From: Actinomarina sp002308095
GTDB taxonomy: Bacteria > Actinomycetota > Acidimicrobiia > Actinomarinales > Actinomarinaceae
Assembly: GCA_045563135.1 (NCBI GenBank)
Contig: JBJKUL010000001.1
Location: 62,001-126,000 of the forward strand
DNA: 64,000 nucleotides
Direction: 5' to 3'
Every line of letters begins with the position of its first letter. Position 1 is the first letter of the stretch. The notes below the pieces were generated by a model. The model was given only the letters and a program-made list of their open reading frames with translations, did not search any database and was not told where the DNA came from. The translations under genes and the position numbers were made by a program. Positions 16,802-24,403 of the stretch are shown here, one piece after another.

Positions 16802-17788
16802 ATGAAAGTTGCTATAGTTGGTGCCACAGGATTAGTTGGCAGAAATATTATTAAAGAGTCTGAAAAACTTCTTCCTAGGGAAACAGAATATCATTTGTTT
16901 GCTTCAAGCAAATCAGCCGGAAAATCTCTAACGATCAACAACAAAGATGTGATTGTAGAAGAGCTGAATACAAGAAATATCGGAGAGTATGACATAGCCT
17001 TATTTTCCGCAGGAGGAGATAGGTCAAAAGAATTCGCAGAACAATTTATATCACAAGGGGCCTATGTTGTAGATAATTCTTCGGCATTCAGAATGCTAGA
17101 GGACGTACCTTTAGTTGTTTACGGTATAAATGAAAATGAGATAACCACAACAACCAAACTAATCGCTAATCCAAATTGCACAACAATGGGCCTTGTTATG
17201 GCACTAAAGCCGTTACATGACAGATTTAATTTACACACAATAACACCAGTCGCCTATCAAGCAGTATCTGGATCAGGTACTGAGGCCGTTAAATCATTAA
17301 GAAATGAAGAATCTTTAGACTCAGAATCATTGTTAACAGTTGAAGAAATATTTTATCCTAAACCAATTGCAAGAAACGTAATACCACTTGCCGGAAATTT
17401 AACTGAGAACGACTACTCCGATGAAGAGATGAAGATCGTTTATGAATCTAGAAAAATTCTAGACATTCCTGAATTAATTGTTGAGCCATCAAATGCAAGA
17501 GTAGGAGTTGTGACAGGTCATGGAGTATTTTGTTCTGCAGTATTTGAAAAAGAGATAGATACAAAAGAAGCTATACAAGTACTAAATAATTTTGAAGGAG
17601 TTGAATACTGGTCAGAAACATTAGCCACACCTTTAGATGCTGAAAATAATAATAATGTTCTCGTTTCAAGATTAAGAAGAGGACTCTCTAGTAAAAAAAT
17701 TATTAATTTTTGGTGTGTCTCCGATAATCTTCTCAAAGGGGCGGCATTAAATGCTGTGCAGATAGCAAGGTATTTGGTATATAAATGA
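16802..17788 (+). CDS. asd: Aspartate-semialdehyde dehydrogenase
   Basis: Asd reduces aspartyl phosphate to aspartate semialdehyde with NADPH, the step after LysC. The 328-residue protein begins with the Rossmann motif VGATGLVG (6-13), has the DNSSAFRM loop and the catalytic Cys in NPNCTT (about residue 124), and the substrate-binding GHGVFCSAVF segment. The ATG directly abuts the lysC stop and its own stop overlaps the next gene by ATGA, so the three genes form one translationally coupled unit. Family length and motifs are complete. Confidence 0.95.
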   Translation: MKVAIVGATGLVGRNIIKESEKLLPRETEYHLFASSKSAGKSLTINNKDVIVEELNTRNIGEYDIALFSAGGDRSKEFAEQFISQGAYVVDNSSAFRMLEDVPLVVYGINENEITTTTKLIANPNCTTMGLVMALKPLHDRFNLHTITPVAYQAVSGSGTEAVKSLRNEESLDSESLLTVEEIFYPKPIARNVIPLAGNLTENDYSDEEMKIVYESRKILDIPELIVEPSNARVGVVTGHGVFCSAVFEKEIDTKEAIQVLNNFEGVEYWSETLATPLDAENNNNVLVSRLRRGLSSKKIINFWCVSDNLLKGAALNAVQIARYLVYK

Positions 17789-18447
17789 TTCAACTTCCTG
17801 AAAATGTAACAGAGCAAAAACGAAGATTACTTGGACCTCTTGGAAGATTTGTTCTTAAAATTTCTAATTGGGAAATTAGAGGTGAAATTCCAAATTATAA
17901 AAGAATGGTTTTAGTTGGAGTTCCACATACTGCTATGAGAGATGCTTGGTATGGGCTTCTTGCTGTATTAGCTTTAGATTTAAAGATTAATTTTTTTGGC
18001 GCTAAGTGGGTCTTTACAAGGCTTCCAAGCCCAATAACTTTTTCTAAAAATTTAGATCGTTTAGGGATCCCATGGCCTCTAGGTTGGTTGCAAAAAAAAA
18101 TGCTGATGAGATTAGGTGGAATTCCAGTTTATAGAACTGAAGCAAAGGGTCATATAAAGAGTGCTATCGAGGAGTTTTCTAAATTAGATAAATTTATCAT
18201 AGTCCTCACGCCTGAGGGAGGAACTTATGCCGTCTCACAATTTAGAAGTGGCTTTTATTACATAGCAAAAGATATGAATATTCCTTATGTTCCTATTGAA
18301 ATAGATTTTAAAAATAGATCCTTCAACATTCAAGATCCTCATTTTATATCTGGAACCTTTGAAGAAGAGTCTGAAAAGCTTGAAAAGCTGTTTGAAGGCG
18401 TAGAAGGGGCTACAAGAAAATTTACAATGCTAAAAGAAAAGGAATGA
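17785..18447 (+). CDS. PlsC-like 1-acylglycerol-3-phosphate acyltransferase family protein
   Basis: A 220-residue acyltransferase-fold protein. The HX4D catalytic motif is HTAMRD at residues 48-53; a PEGG motif near 144-147 corresponds to the block III acceptor site, followed by QFRSGFYYIA. Proteins of this small MlaV/PlsC-like group transfer acyl chains to lysophosphatidate or related lipids; the true substrate is unknown. It overlaps asd by 4 nt (ATGA) although the functions look unrelated. The 3' end overlaps the convergent DUF554 gene by 26 nt, the longest convergent overlap in the window. Confidence 0.82.
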   Translation: MIQLPENVTEQKRRLLGPLGRFVLKISNWEIRGEIPNYKRMVLVGVPHTAMRDAWYGLLAVLALDLKINFFGAKWVFTRLPSPITFSKNLDRLGIPWPLGWLQKKMLMRLGGIPVYRTEAKGHIKSAIEEFSKLDKFIIVLTPEGGTYAVSQFRSGFYYIAKDMNIPYVPIEIDFKNRSFNIQDPHFISGTFEEESEKLEKLFEGVEGATRKFTMLKEKE

Positions 18448-19105
18448 ACAAACTTAGCATATAGTTACCTACAGGAATTTTTTTTAGACCTAATAAATTT
18501 ATACCCACTCCTATCAATAGAACACCACCAATTCCAGCAATAGAATCAGATATTACTTGGTCAATATTTGTATTTACAAGAACCGCACAAAGTGTAAAGA
18601 ATCCTTGATATAACAAAATTGAAACCCCTGAGTAGACAGCTCCCTTGCCCCCCGTAGATGTTATAAAAATAACTAAAAAACAGTCCAGAGCAGTTTTTAT
18701 TAGAAGTAGTTCTAGATTAGATTCCACCACATCAAAGAAAGGCCCAATTATAGCCAAAGGACCGGTGATGACTATTAGGGTTGTGGACAAATAGCTATCC
18801 ATAAATTTTGCTTGATCTAAATCTGAGTCTTCAAACTTTTTATATAAATAGTCTCCAAATTTTTTAATCTGATTCTCAATTTGTAGATAGTTTCCAATTA
18901 AAGCACCAATAATGACTGCAAAAAGAGTAAAAATAAAATCGGGACTTTTTAGAGATTCTCTTACGCCCAAAGCAAGTACAAGTAATCCAAGTGGCAGTAA
19001 ATTTTCTTCAAAGTTTTTTAAGTCTTTTTTAAAGAATAATCTAGCAAGAATGCCTACACCTAGTACTCCAAGACCATTTATTAGGGTACCTATTCCAGGA
19101 AACAT
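18422..19105 (-). CDS. DUF554-family membrane protein
   Basis: A 227-residue polytopic protein with six or seven hydrophobic segments. The family hallmarks are the N-terminal GTLINGLGVLGVGILA and the later TSTGGKGAVYSGVSILLYQG stretch, as in YqgA/YdfK proteins. The function is not established; a transporter role has been suggested from the fold. The ATG overlaps the dcd stop by one base (TAATG), so it is translated from the dcd mRNA. The 3' end runs 26 nt into the acyltransferase gene. Confidence 0.83.
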   Translation of the reverse strand: MFPGIGTLINGLGVLGVGILARLFFKKDLKNFEENLLPLGLLVLALGVRESLKSPDFIFTLFAVIIGALIGNYLQIENQIKKFGDYLYKKFEDSDLDQAKFMDSYLSTTLIVITGPLAIIGPFFDVVESNLELLLIKTALDCFLVIFITSTGGKGAVYSGVSILLYQGFFTLCAVLVNTNIDQVISDSIAGIGGVLLIGVGINLLGLKKIPVGNYMLSLFIPFLLAL

Positions 19106-19668
19106 TATTTTTTGAAGTCGTTATGACTTCTACTTGGTGTTGGGCCTTCTTGACCTTGATATTTACTTCCGTAGGCTTCTGAGCCGTAAGTTGCCTCAGA
19201 AGGGGAATTTAAATAATAAAAAGAAATTTGACCAATTTTCATTTCTGGATAAATCATAATTGGTAAATTTGCTACATTTGAAAGCTCCAAAGTTAAATAA
19301 CCAGAAAATCCTGGATCAACAAACCCAGCTGTTGAGTGAATCAAAAGTCCTATTCTTCCTAGTGAAGACTTTCCTTCTAACCTAGCAACAACTTTATTGG
19401 ATAAACTTACTTTCTCAAAAGTTGTTCCAAGAACAAATTCTCCTGGGTGTAGTACGAAAGGCTCATCTTTTGTAGCAGTCACTAAAGTAGTTAAGTCCTG
19501 TTGCTCAGCTTTAGGATCAATATGACTATATTTATGATTTTCAAAAACTCTAAAATCTGAACCTACTTTTAAATCTACGCTAGAAGGTTGTATATAGCTT
19601 TCTTCTAAGGGATCAATTTCGATTAGTTTTTCTTTTAAAGCATTTTTTATATCAACATCTGAAAGCAT
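19105..19668 (-). CDS. dcd: dCTP deaminase, probably bifunctional dUMP-forming
   Basis: The enzyme converts dCTP toward dUMP for thymidylate synthesis. The 187-residue trimeric-fold protein has PSSVDLKVG (28-36), GKSSLGRIGL and the HSTAGFVDPGFSGYLTLELSN active-site region, which matches the mycobacterial bifunctional dCTP deaminase/dUTPase more closely than the E. coli monofunctional type. That is inference from motif similarity. An AAGGA Shine-Dalgarno sequence precedes the ATG at 5-6 nt, so this mRNA is leadered, unlike many neighbours. It is followed without gap by the DUF554 gene. Confidence 0.92.
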   Translation of the reverse strand: MLSDVDIKNALKEKLIEIDPLEESYIQPSSVDLKVGSDFRVFENHKYSHIDPKAEQQDLTTLVTATKDEPFVLHPGEFVLGTTFEKVSLSNKVVARLEGKSSLGRIGLLIHSTAGFVDPGFSGYLTLELSNVANLPIMIYPEMKIGQISFYYLNSPSEATYGSEAYGSKYQGQEGPTPSRSHNDFKK

Positions 19669-19712
19669 AGTTTCCTTTTTCTTTGAATATACTAACCTAT
19701 TTTTCAGTTTTT

Positions 19713-19913
19713 TTAATTATTTAAAATAGATGCAGCAGTCCATAAAGTTATAAACAATCCTATGCTTCCAAGAAAAAGTGTGCGAGAAGCATAAAACTCC
19801 TCTTCTCTGTAGTTCCTGCCAAAGTATGCAAATAGACTTCCTGCGAACATTGCTCCTCCAAAACCAAGGAGAAGTAGATTTATTGTTAAATCAAGTGCAA
19901 AAGGATCATCCAT
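19713..19913 (-). CDS. Small two-helix membrane protein, unknown
   Basis: A 66-residue protein with two hydrophobic segments (about 8-30 and 42-63) joined by a charged loop FGRNYREEEFYASR. I do not recognise a family. It starts 10 bp from the divergent choline-kinase-like gene, with TAATAT five bases before its ATG. Codon use and hydrophobic pattern look coding, and it fills a gap between dcd and the divergent gene, but it could be spurious. Confidence 0.5.
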   Translation of the reverse strand: MDDPFALDLTINLLLLGFGGAMFAGSLFAYFGRNYREEEFYASRTLFLGSIGLFITLWTAASILNN

Positions 19914-19929
19914 AACTTATATTATGATA

Positions 19930-20781
19930 ATGACTATGTTAGAAATTAGTAAAGCTGTAGAATTATTTCTCAAATACGGTATATCTAAAGTAAATGATCC
20001 AAATAAATATCAATTAACACCTTTAAATGGTATTACCAACACCAGCCTTATTGTTGAAGTAGATAGTAAAAAATTTGTCCTCCGAATACCAGGAGACAAT
20101 CCAGATGTGATTAATAGAGAATCAGAAAAATACAACACCGCGTTAGTCCAAGAAATAGGAATGACTCTTCCGTATATTATTTTTGATGCAGAAAATGGTA
20201 TAAAGATTTCAGAGTATTTCGAAATGTATACCTACAAAGATTCAGATTTCAGAAACTCTGATCTTAGAAATAATGCATTTATAGAACTTATGAAGTTACA
20301 TAATTCAGGTCTAGAATTTAAACATAACTTCTCACCAATGGAAGTTTTTAAAAATATAGCTGATGAATCCAATATGTTAGAAAAAGAAGCAAAAGAAATT
20401 GGTGAAAAAGTAATTTTAAAAATTAATGAAATAGGAGTCAATAAAGCACCCTGTCACCAAGATCTTTTCCCTGGAAACTTCATTATTTTTAAAGATAAAA
20501 CTTATTTAATTGATTGGGAGTACTCATCAATGGGTGATAACTATTTTGATTATGCTGATTTATTTTGGCAAAACAGTTTCGATCACGATACTGGTTTAAG
20601 AGAACAATCACTTGAAGAGCTTGGAATTTCAACGAATGAAGAAATTGAAAAATTCGAATATTTTGAAATATTATCAATGATTACTTGGGGTTTGTGGGCA
20701 CTAAAGAGATCTCCGAATGATAATGATGGAAAAATGGCACTAAATAAAGCTAAAGAACAAATAAAAAATAAAAAACTTTAA
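19930..20781 (+). CDS. Choline/ethanolamine kinase-like phosphotransferase
   Basis: An APH/ChoK-fold kinase of about 283 residues. The N-terminal lobe has NGITNTSLIVEV and a VLRIPG strand; the catalytic Brenner motif is CHQDLFPGNFI and the metal-binding motif is LIDWEYSSMGDNYFDYADL, close to choline kinase and LicA proteins. It may phosphorylate choline or ethanolamine for lipid or surface modification; substrate is inferred. Three in-frame ATGs lie at 19924, 19930 and 19936. I chose 19930 because TATATT ends exactly six bases before it, matching the leaderless pattern of the window; this is uncertain. Confidence 0.8.
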   Translation: MTMLEISKAVELFLKYGISKVNDPNKYQLTPLNGITNTSLIVEVDSKKFVLRIPGDNPDVINRESEKYNTALVQEIGMTLPYIIFDAENGIKISEYFEMYTYKDSDFRNSDLRNNAFIELMKLHNSGLEFKHNFSPMEVFKNIADESNMLEKEAKEIGEKVILKINEIGVNKAPCHQDLFPGNFIIFKDKTYLIDWEYSSMGDNYFDYADLFWQNSFDHDTGLREQSLEELGISTNEEIEKFEYFEILSMITWGLWALKRSPNDNDGKMALNKAKEQIKNKKL

Positions 20782-20851
20782 AAAGATTTTCAAATAATGC
20801 CGAGAATGCGTTAGAATTTCGCAGTTAGATAAAAAGGAAAAAATTTAATTT

Positions 20852-20947
20852 ATGGGATCTTTGATTAAGAAAAGACGTAAAAAAATGTCTAAACATAAAT
20901 ATAGAAAACGTCGTAAGTCAAATAGACATAAGAAGAAAAGCGTCTAG
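20852..20947 (+). CDS. Small ribosomal subunit protein bS22 (31 aa)
   Basis: A 31-residue, strongly basic protein starting MGSLIKKRRKKMSKHK and rich in Lys/Arg/His to its end. It matches the actinobacterial 30S protein bS22 (AURKAIP1/Cox24-like), which in mycobacteria binds near the decoding centre. An AAGGA sequence lies about 13 nt before the ATG and TAGAAT at 20812-20817 may be its minus-10, so it probably has its own strong promoter. Its last codon and stop (CTAG) overlap the PAC2 gene stop. It is too short for standard ORF thresholds and easily missed. Confidence 0.87.
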   Translation: MGSLIKKRRKKMSKHKYRKRRKSNRHKKKSV

Positions 20948-21804
20948 ATTTCCCCAGACTCGTTATTTAAAAATTCTTCGATCTGTTGAACAAGGCTTTC
21001 ATTTGAATCGTCAGAATAATTATCTTCTATTGTAAGCTCCGCATCTTCAAGCTTTGAAACATATTCAGCTAAATCTTCTGAGTTTTCCATAGCCTTTTGT
21101 ATTTTTGTTTCAAATTGCTGTCCTTCTGATTGAATTCCTGTATCATCAATCTCAATTTGTAGAATTTCAGCTGACTTATGAAGTAAAGCACTAATGCCCT
21201 TAGGATACCCACCAGAACTTAAGTAGTGTGGAACTGCAGCCCATAGTCCAGATGTTTCTATACCACTGTTTCTTAATTCATGGCCTACAACACTAGTTAT
21301 GCCAGTGGGTCCAGAATAATTGGTCGGTAATACGTTGTATCTAGAGTTAAATGTTGGATCGTCACTAACTCCAAAAATTGGGACAGGTAGGGTATGAGCA
21401 ACTTGCCCAAAAAATGCACCAAGGGTAACAGCTTTCTTCACACCAAGTTCAATTAACACATTTGCAATATTTTCAGAGTATGTTTTCCATCTCATTGAAG
21501 GCTCTTCTCCAAAGACTAAGATCACATCATTTGTGGATTTATAATCCTCAATTGAATAAAAAGATGTTTGTGGCCAGTGAAAGTTTCTTTCCCCAATGTC
21601 TTTTACATCAACAATGGGTCTTCTCATCTGATAGTTATAAAAGTTTTCAGAATTTACCTCAGCAAAGGGATCAACATCATGATTGTTGCAGAGATTTTCT
21701 ATACAGCCACTGGCTGTATTTCCAGCATCACTCCAGCCTTCGAAAGCTAAAACAGCAACTGGTTCAGATAGAAGTGGTTTTCTGTGCCAAATTACATCGT
21801 CCAT
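20944..21804 (-). CDS. PAC2-family (proteasome assembly chaperone-like) protein
   Basis: A 286-residue soluble protein of the PAC2/ATP-grasp-like group conserved in Actinomycetota. Hallmarks are LAFEGWSDAGNTAS near residues 19-32, the GEEPSMRW strand, and TLGAFFGQVAHTLPVP. The C-terminal 60 residues are acidic. The function in bacteria is not settled; archaeal relatives assist proteasome assembly. TAACAT lies 6 nt before the ATG and no Shine-Dalgarno is seen. Its stop overlaps bS22 by CTAG. No proteasome gene is visible in this window. Confidence 0.86.
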   Translation of the reverse strand: MDDVIWHRKPLLSEPVAVLAFEGWSDAGNTASGCIENLCNNHDVDPFAEVNSENFYNYQMRRPIVDVKDIGERNFHWPQTSFYSIEDYKSTNDVILVFGEEPSMRWKTYSENIANVLIELGVKKAVTLGAFFGQVAHTLPVPIFGVSDDPTFNSRYNVLPTNYSGPTGITSVVGHELRNSGIETSGLWAAVPHYLSSGGYPKGISALLHKSAEILQIEIDDTGIQSEGQQFETKIQKAMENSEDLAEYVSKLEDAELTIEDNYSDDSNESLVQQIEEFLNNESGEI

Positions 21805-21810
21805 AACAAA

Positions 21811-21816
21811 ATGTTA
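21811..21816 (-). promoter_or_regulatory. Candidate minus-10 (TAACAT) for leaderless PAC2 gene
   Basis: TAACAT on the minus strand ends 6 nt from the ATG at 21804; the intervening TTTGTT has no ribosome-binding site. Confidence 0.45.
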
Positions 21817-21841
21817 ACCAATGTGAAGATTTATCTAGAAA

Positions 21842-23908
21842 CTAATTTGTTAGTTTTCTAGAAGAATTTATAACAACAGAAATACTAGATAGTGCCATAG
21901 CGAGAGCTCCTAATTTTGGAGATATATTTCCTGAGACTGCTACCGGAATCATTAAAGTGTTATAAATGAATGCTAGAAACAAATTTTGACGAACTCTCTT
22001 GCTACTTTTTGTGGCAAGATTTCTTATATTGAGTATTTTTTCTAACCCTCCTTTTTGAATAACAACATCACTTGAAGCCTGGGCAATCTGGCTGCTAACC
22101 GAAGTAGTAATAGAAACATCAGCTTGTTGTAATGACGGAGAGTCGTTAATTCCATCACCAATAAAAATAACTCCTTCAGACTCCTGCATTCTTTTTACAT
22201 ATTTAAGTTTATCCTCAGGTGTTTGGTCACCGAGTGCATGATCAATACCTATTTTTTTTGCGAGAGTTTCTACTTTTTCTAAATTATCACCAGACAAGAT
22301 TGATATGTCATAATCTTTTTTTATTTTTTTCAATAACGAATCGTTTACGGTCAAGTCTTCTTCAAGGACTATAAATACATTCTCATCTCCAATTGAGACT
22401 TCTAAAATATTTTCCACTCCTTTTTTTCTTTTTACAATAACTTGAATTCCATCAACTATTCCACGAATACCTGAACCAATATCTTCTCTTACTTCATTAG
22501 ACACAAAAAGAGGAAGCTCTCTTTTCTCTGCTTCTAAAACTAAACTTTTTGCAACGGGGTGATTAGATTTGATTTCTATACTTGCTACAAAAGATAGAAC
22601 ACTTTCCTCCGACAAGTTAGAATTCGAAGTATCAATTTTTGTAATATTGAATATCCCAGATGTAAGGGTTCCAGTTTTATCAAATATAATTTTTTTTAAT
22701 TGTTTAATATTCTGTAATTTATCAAAGTTTTTAAATATATAGCCATCGCTATATGCAAGAGAAGATGCTTTGTAGAGGATTATTGGTGTAGCTAAACCTA
22801 GCGCACAAGGACAAGCTATCACCAAAACAGATATAGCAATTTCTAAAGATCTAATTAAATCAATTTCTAATATTGAATATCTGTAAACAAAGGTGAACAA
22901 GCTAAGAATCAAAATAGAAGGTACAAAAAATTGGGTTATCTTATCAAGAGATTTTTGAATAGCTGGAGTGGTTGATTGTGCTTCCAAAATTAAAGCTTCT
23001 ATAAAGTCGTACGTCGAGACAGCACCCTCTTTAACTTCAACTTCTAAATACCCGTCTAAATTTATGCTTCCAGCTAAAACCGTGTCTCCAACACTTTTAT
23101 CAATAGGTCTAGACTCACCAGTTAAAAAATCTTCATTAGTAGAAGAATTACCTGTTTTTATGACTCCATCAATTGGAATAATTTCCCCAGGAGAAATACC
23201 TATTAAGTCACCAGTTTTTAAATCTGAAACTTTTGTAATTACAATACTTTCCTCTGACAGAACTTTTGCATTTTGAGGACGAGAGTTTTTTATAGCTTCT
23301 GAAACATTAACAGAGTCTTTTATCGAAATTTCTTCAACAGCTTTTCCAAATAGTACGAATGAAACAATATAAGCTCCCGCATCGAGGAACATATCACTGT
23401 TGCTTGAAGGAAGTAAAGACACAGCAACTGAACTTAAGCTCCCGAGGGATATAAGTGTATCCATATTAAATTCAAGGTGTTTAATCTTTTTTAATGCCGA
23501 TATATGGAAGCGTCTTCCAAAGATGAATATAACAATAAAACCCAAGAAGTATGAGATTATCGAATTATCAGTATTGAAACCACGAGAGATACCAGCTGAA
23601 AGAACTAGAGAAATAAATGGAATAAGGAAAGTATTTTTGTAGCTCACCTTCACTTCCTCTTTTGGAGTAGAAATATCTGCAGAGTAGCCAATAGAACTAA
23701 TTTTTTGGATTAGTTCATCAATATTAATATTTTGCTGATACTTTATAACTGCTTTCTTTAAAGGAAAGTTAACAGATACTGAATCGATAGATTCGTTTTT
23801 AGAAATCACTCTTTCAATTCTTGCTGCGCATGCAGCACAAGTCATTCCTTCAAGGTCCAGTGTTAATGTATTTTTAACTTGTGACAACGGTGTAGCCTTG
23901 TTCATCAA
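21842..23908 (-). CDS. copA: Copper-translocating P1B-type ATPase
   Basis: A 688-residue heavy-metal exporter. There is one N-terminal metal-binding domain with GMTCAAC (21-27), actuator TGES (263-266), the transport-site CPC in ACPCALGLATP (365-375), phosphorylation motif DKTGTLT (Asp410), the NHP nucleotide-domain motif, and GDGINDSP near the C-terminus. CPC together with a Cu chaperone gene upstream points to Cu(I). The start overlaps the copZ 3' end by 35 nt in another frame, so it is co-transcribed. No CsoR-type regulator gene is adjacent. Confidence 0.93.
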   Translation of the reverse strand: MMNKATPLSQVKNTLTLDLEGMTCAACAARIERVISKNESIDSVSVNFPLKKAVIKYQQNINIDELIQKISSIGYSADISTPKEEVKVSYKNTFLIPFISLVLSAGISRGFNTDNSIISYFLGFIVIFIFGRRFHISALKKIKHLEFNMDTLISLGSLSSVAVSLLPSSNSDMFLDAGAYIVSFVLFGKAVEEISIKDSVNVSEAIKNSRPQNAKVLSEESIVITKVSDLKTGDLIGISPGEIIPIDGVIKTGNSSTNEDFLTGESRPIDKSVGDTVLAGSINLDGYLEVEVKEGAVSTYDFIEALILEAQSTTPAIQKSLDKITQFFVPSILILSLFTFVYRYSILEIDLIRSLEIAISVLVIACPCALGLATPIILYKASSLAYSDGYIFKNFDKLQNIKQLKKIIFDKTGTLTSGIFNITKIDTSNSNLSEESVLSFVASIEIKSNHPVAKSLVLEAEKRELPLFVSNEVREDIGSGIRGIVDGIQVIVKRKKGVENILEVSIGDENVFIVLEEDLTVNDSLLKKIKKDYDISILSGDNLEKVETLAKKIGIDHALGDQTPEDKLKYVKRMQESEGVIFIGDGINDSPSLQQADVSITTSVSSQIAQASSDVVIQKGGLEKILNIRNLATKSSKRVRQNLFLAFIYNTLMIPVAVSGNISPKLGALAMALSSISVVINSSRKLTN

Positions 23909-24077
23909 GTAAGGTAGCTACAGTTTTCATTTCAACACTATCTGAGATATTTAAAGATACCGATTTTGTATCGATATCTACTGATACATTAGAGATACCA
24001 GGAATGTCTAGAGTTTTTTCTATCGTCTCTTTACAATGCCCGCAGCTTATTTCTGGAACGGTAAATTTTTCATCCAT
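23874..24077 (-). CDS. copZ: Heavy-metal-binding protein, copper chaperone CopZ-like
   Basis: A single HMA domain of 67 residues with a beta-alpha-beta pattern. The metal-binding loop is SCGHCKETI (about residues 11-19), the CxxC motif of CopZ/Atx1 proteins. It is encoded directly before and overlapping the copper ATPase, as expected for a chaperone handing Cu(I) to the pump. TAAGGT lies 7 nt before the ATG, a plausible leaderless minus-10. No copper-responsive operator could be identified in the 61 bp upstream. Confidence 0.88.
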   Translation of the reverse strand: MDEKFTVPEISCGHCKETIEKTLDIPGISNVSVDIDTKSVSLNISDSVEMKTVATLLDEQGYTVVTS

Positions 24078-24084
24078 AGTTTAG

Positions 24085-24090
24085 ACCTTA
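24085..24090 (-). promoter_or_regulatory. Candidate minus-10 (TAAGGT) for copZ-copA
   Basis: TAAGGT on minus ends 7 nt from the copZ ATG; no Shine-Dalgarno in the interval. Confidence 0.4.
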
Positions 24091-24138
24091 ATAGGCTCAG
24101 GTTTATAGGCTGTATTTGTTATTTAGCTTCTGTTGTGA

Positions 24139-24333
24139 TTAAGCAGTTTCTTGCAAGATACGGCCTCTAACTCGAGGGTATTTTACTGGAGCGTGATTAA
24201 AACAATGATCTCTTTTGTTGTAGATACTTAATTGAGTGCTACATGATTCGTCTTTGCATACTCTGCCCTGGTCAAAACTTTTTGAAGGTCTTATTCCACC
24301 TTTAATTTGACTTGCTTTTAGTCCGTCAGTCAT
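24139..24333 (-). CDS. Small Cys3-His zinc-motif protein (paralogue of the one at 48714)
   Basis: A 64-residue protein of unknown function. It has a predicted metal site C-x4-C-x12-C-x2-H within GRVCKDESCSTQLS...CFNH, then PVKYPRVRG. About half of its residues, including all ligands and the SIYNK and YPRVRG blocks, match the 67-residue protein at 48714-48917. The start has an AAAGGA Shine-Dalgarno at 6 nt, and an 18-bp perfect palindrome lies 17 bp upstream. It could be a small transcription or ribosome-associated zinc protein; that is inference. It sits between the M3 peptidase and copZ. Confidence 0.75.
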   Translation of the reverse strand: MTDGLKASQIKGGIRPSKSFDQGRVCKDESCSTQLSIYNKRDHCFNHAPVKYPRVRGRILQETA

Positions 24334-24349
24334 TTCATTCCTTTATAGT

Positions 24350-24367
24350 TTGTGAATATATTCACAA
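24350..24367. promoter_or_regulatory. 18-bp perfect palindrome matching the CRP/GlxR-type operator
   Basis: TTGTGAATATATTCACAA is a perfect palindrome containing TGTGA-N6-TCACA, the classical CRP-family site. On the minus strand it contains TATATT, a possible minus-10 for the zinc-motif gene starting at 24333, so a bound regulator would block that promoter. It lies between that gene and the M3 peptidase stop. No CRP-family gene is in the window. Confidence 0.55.
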
Positions 24368-24403
24368 GGTTAACAACTTTATCAACAGGATGCAAGCATT
24401 TCT

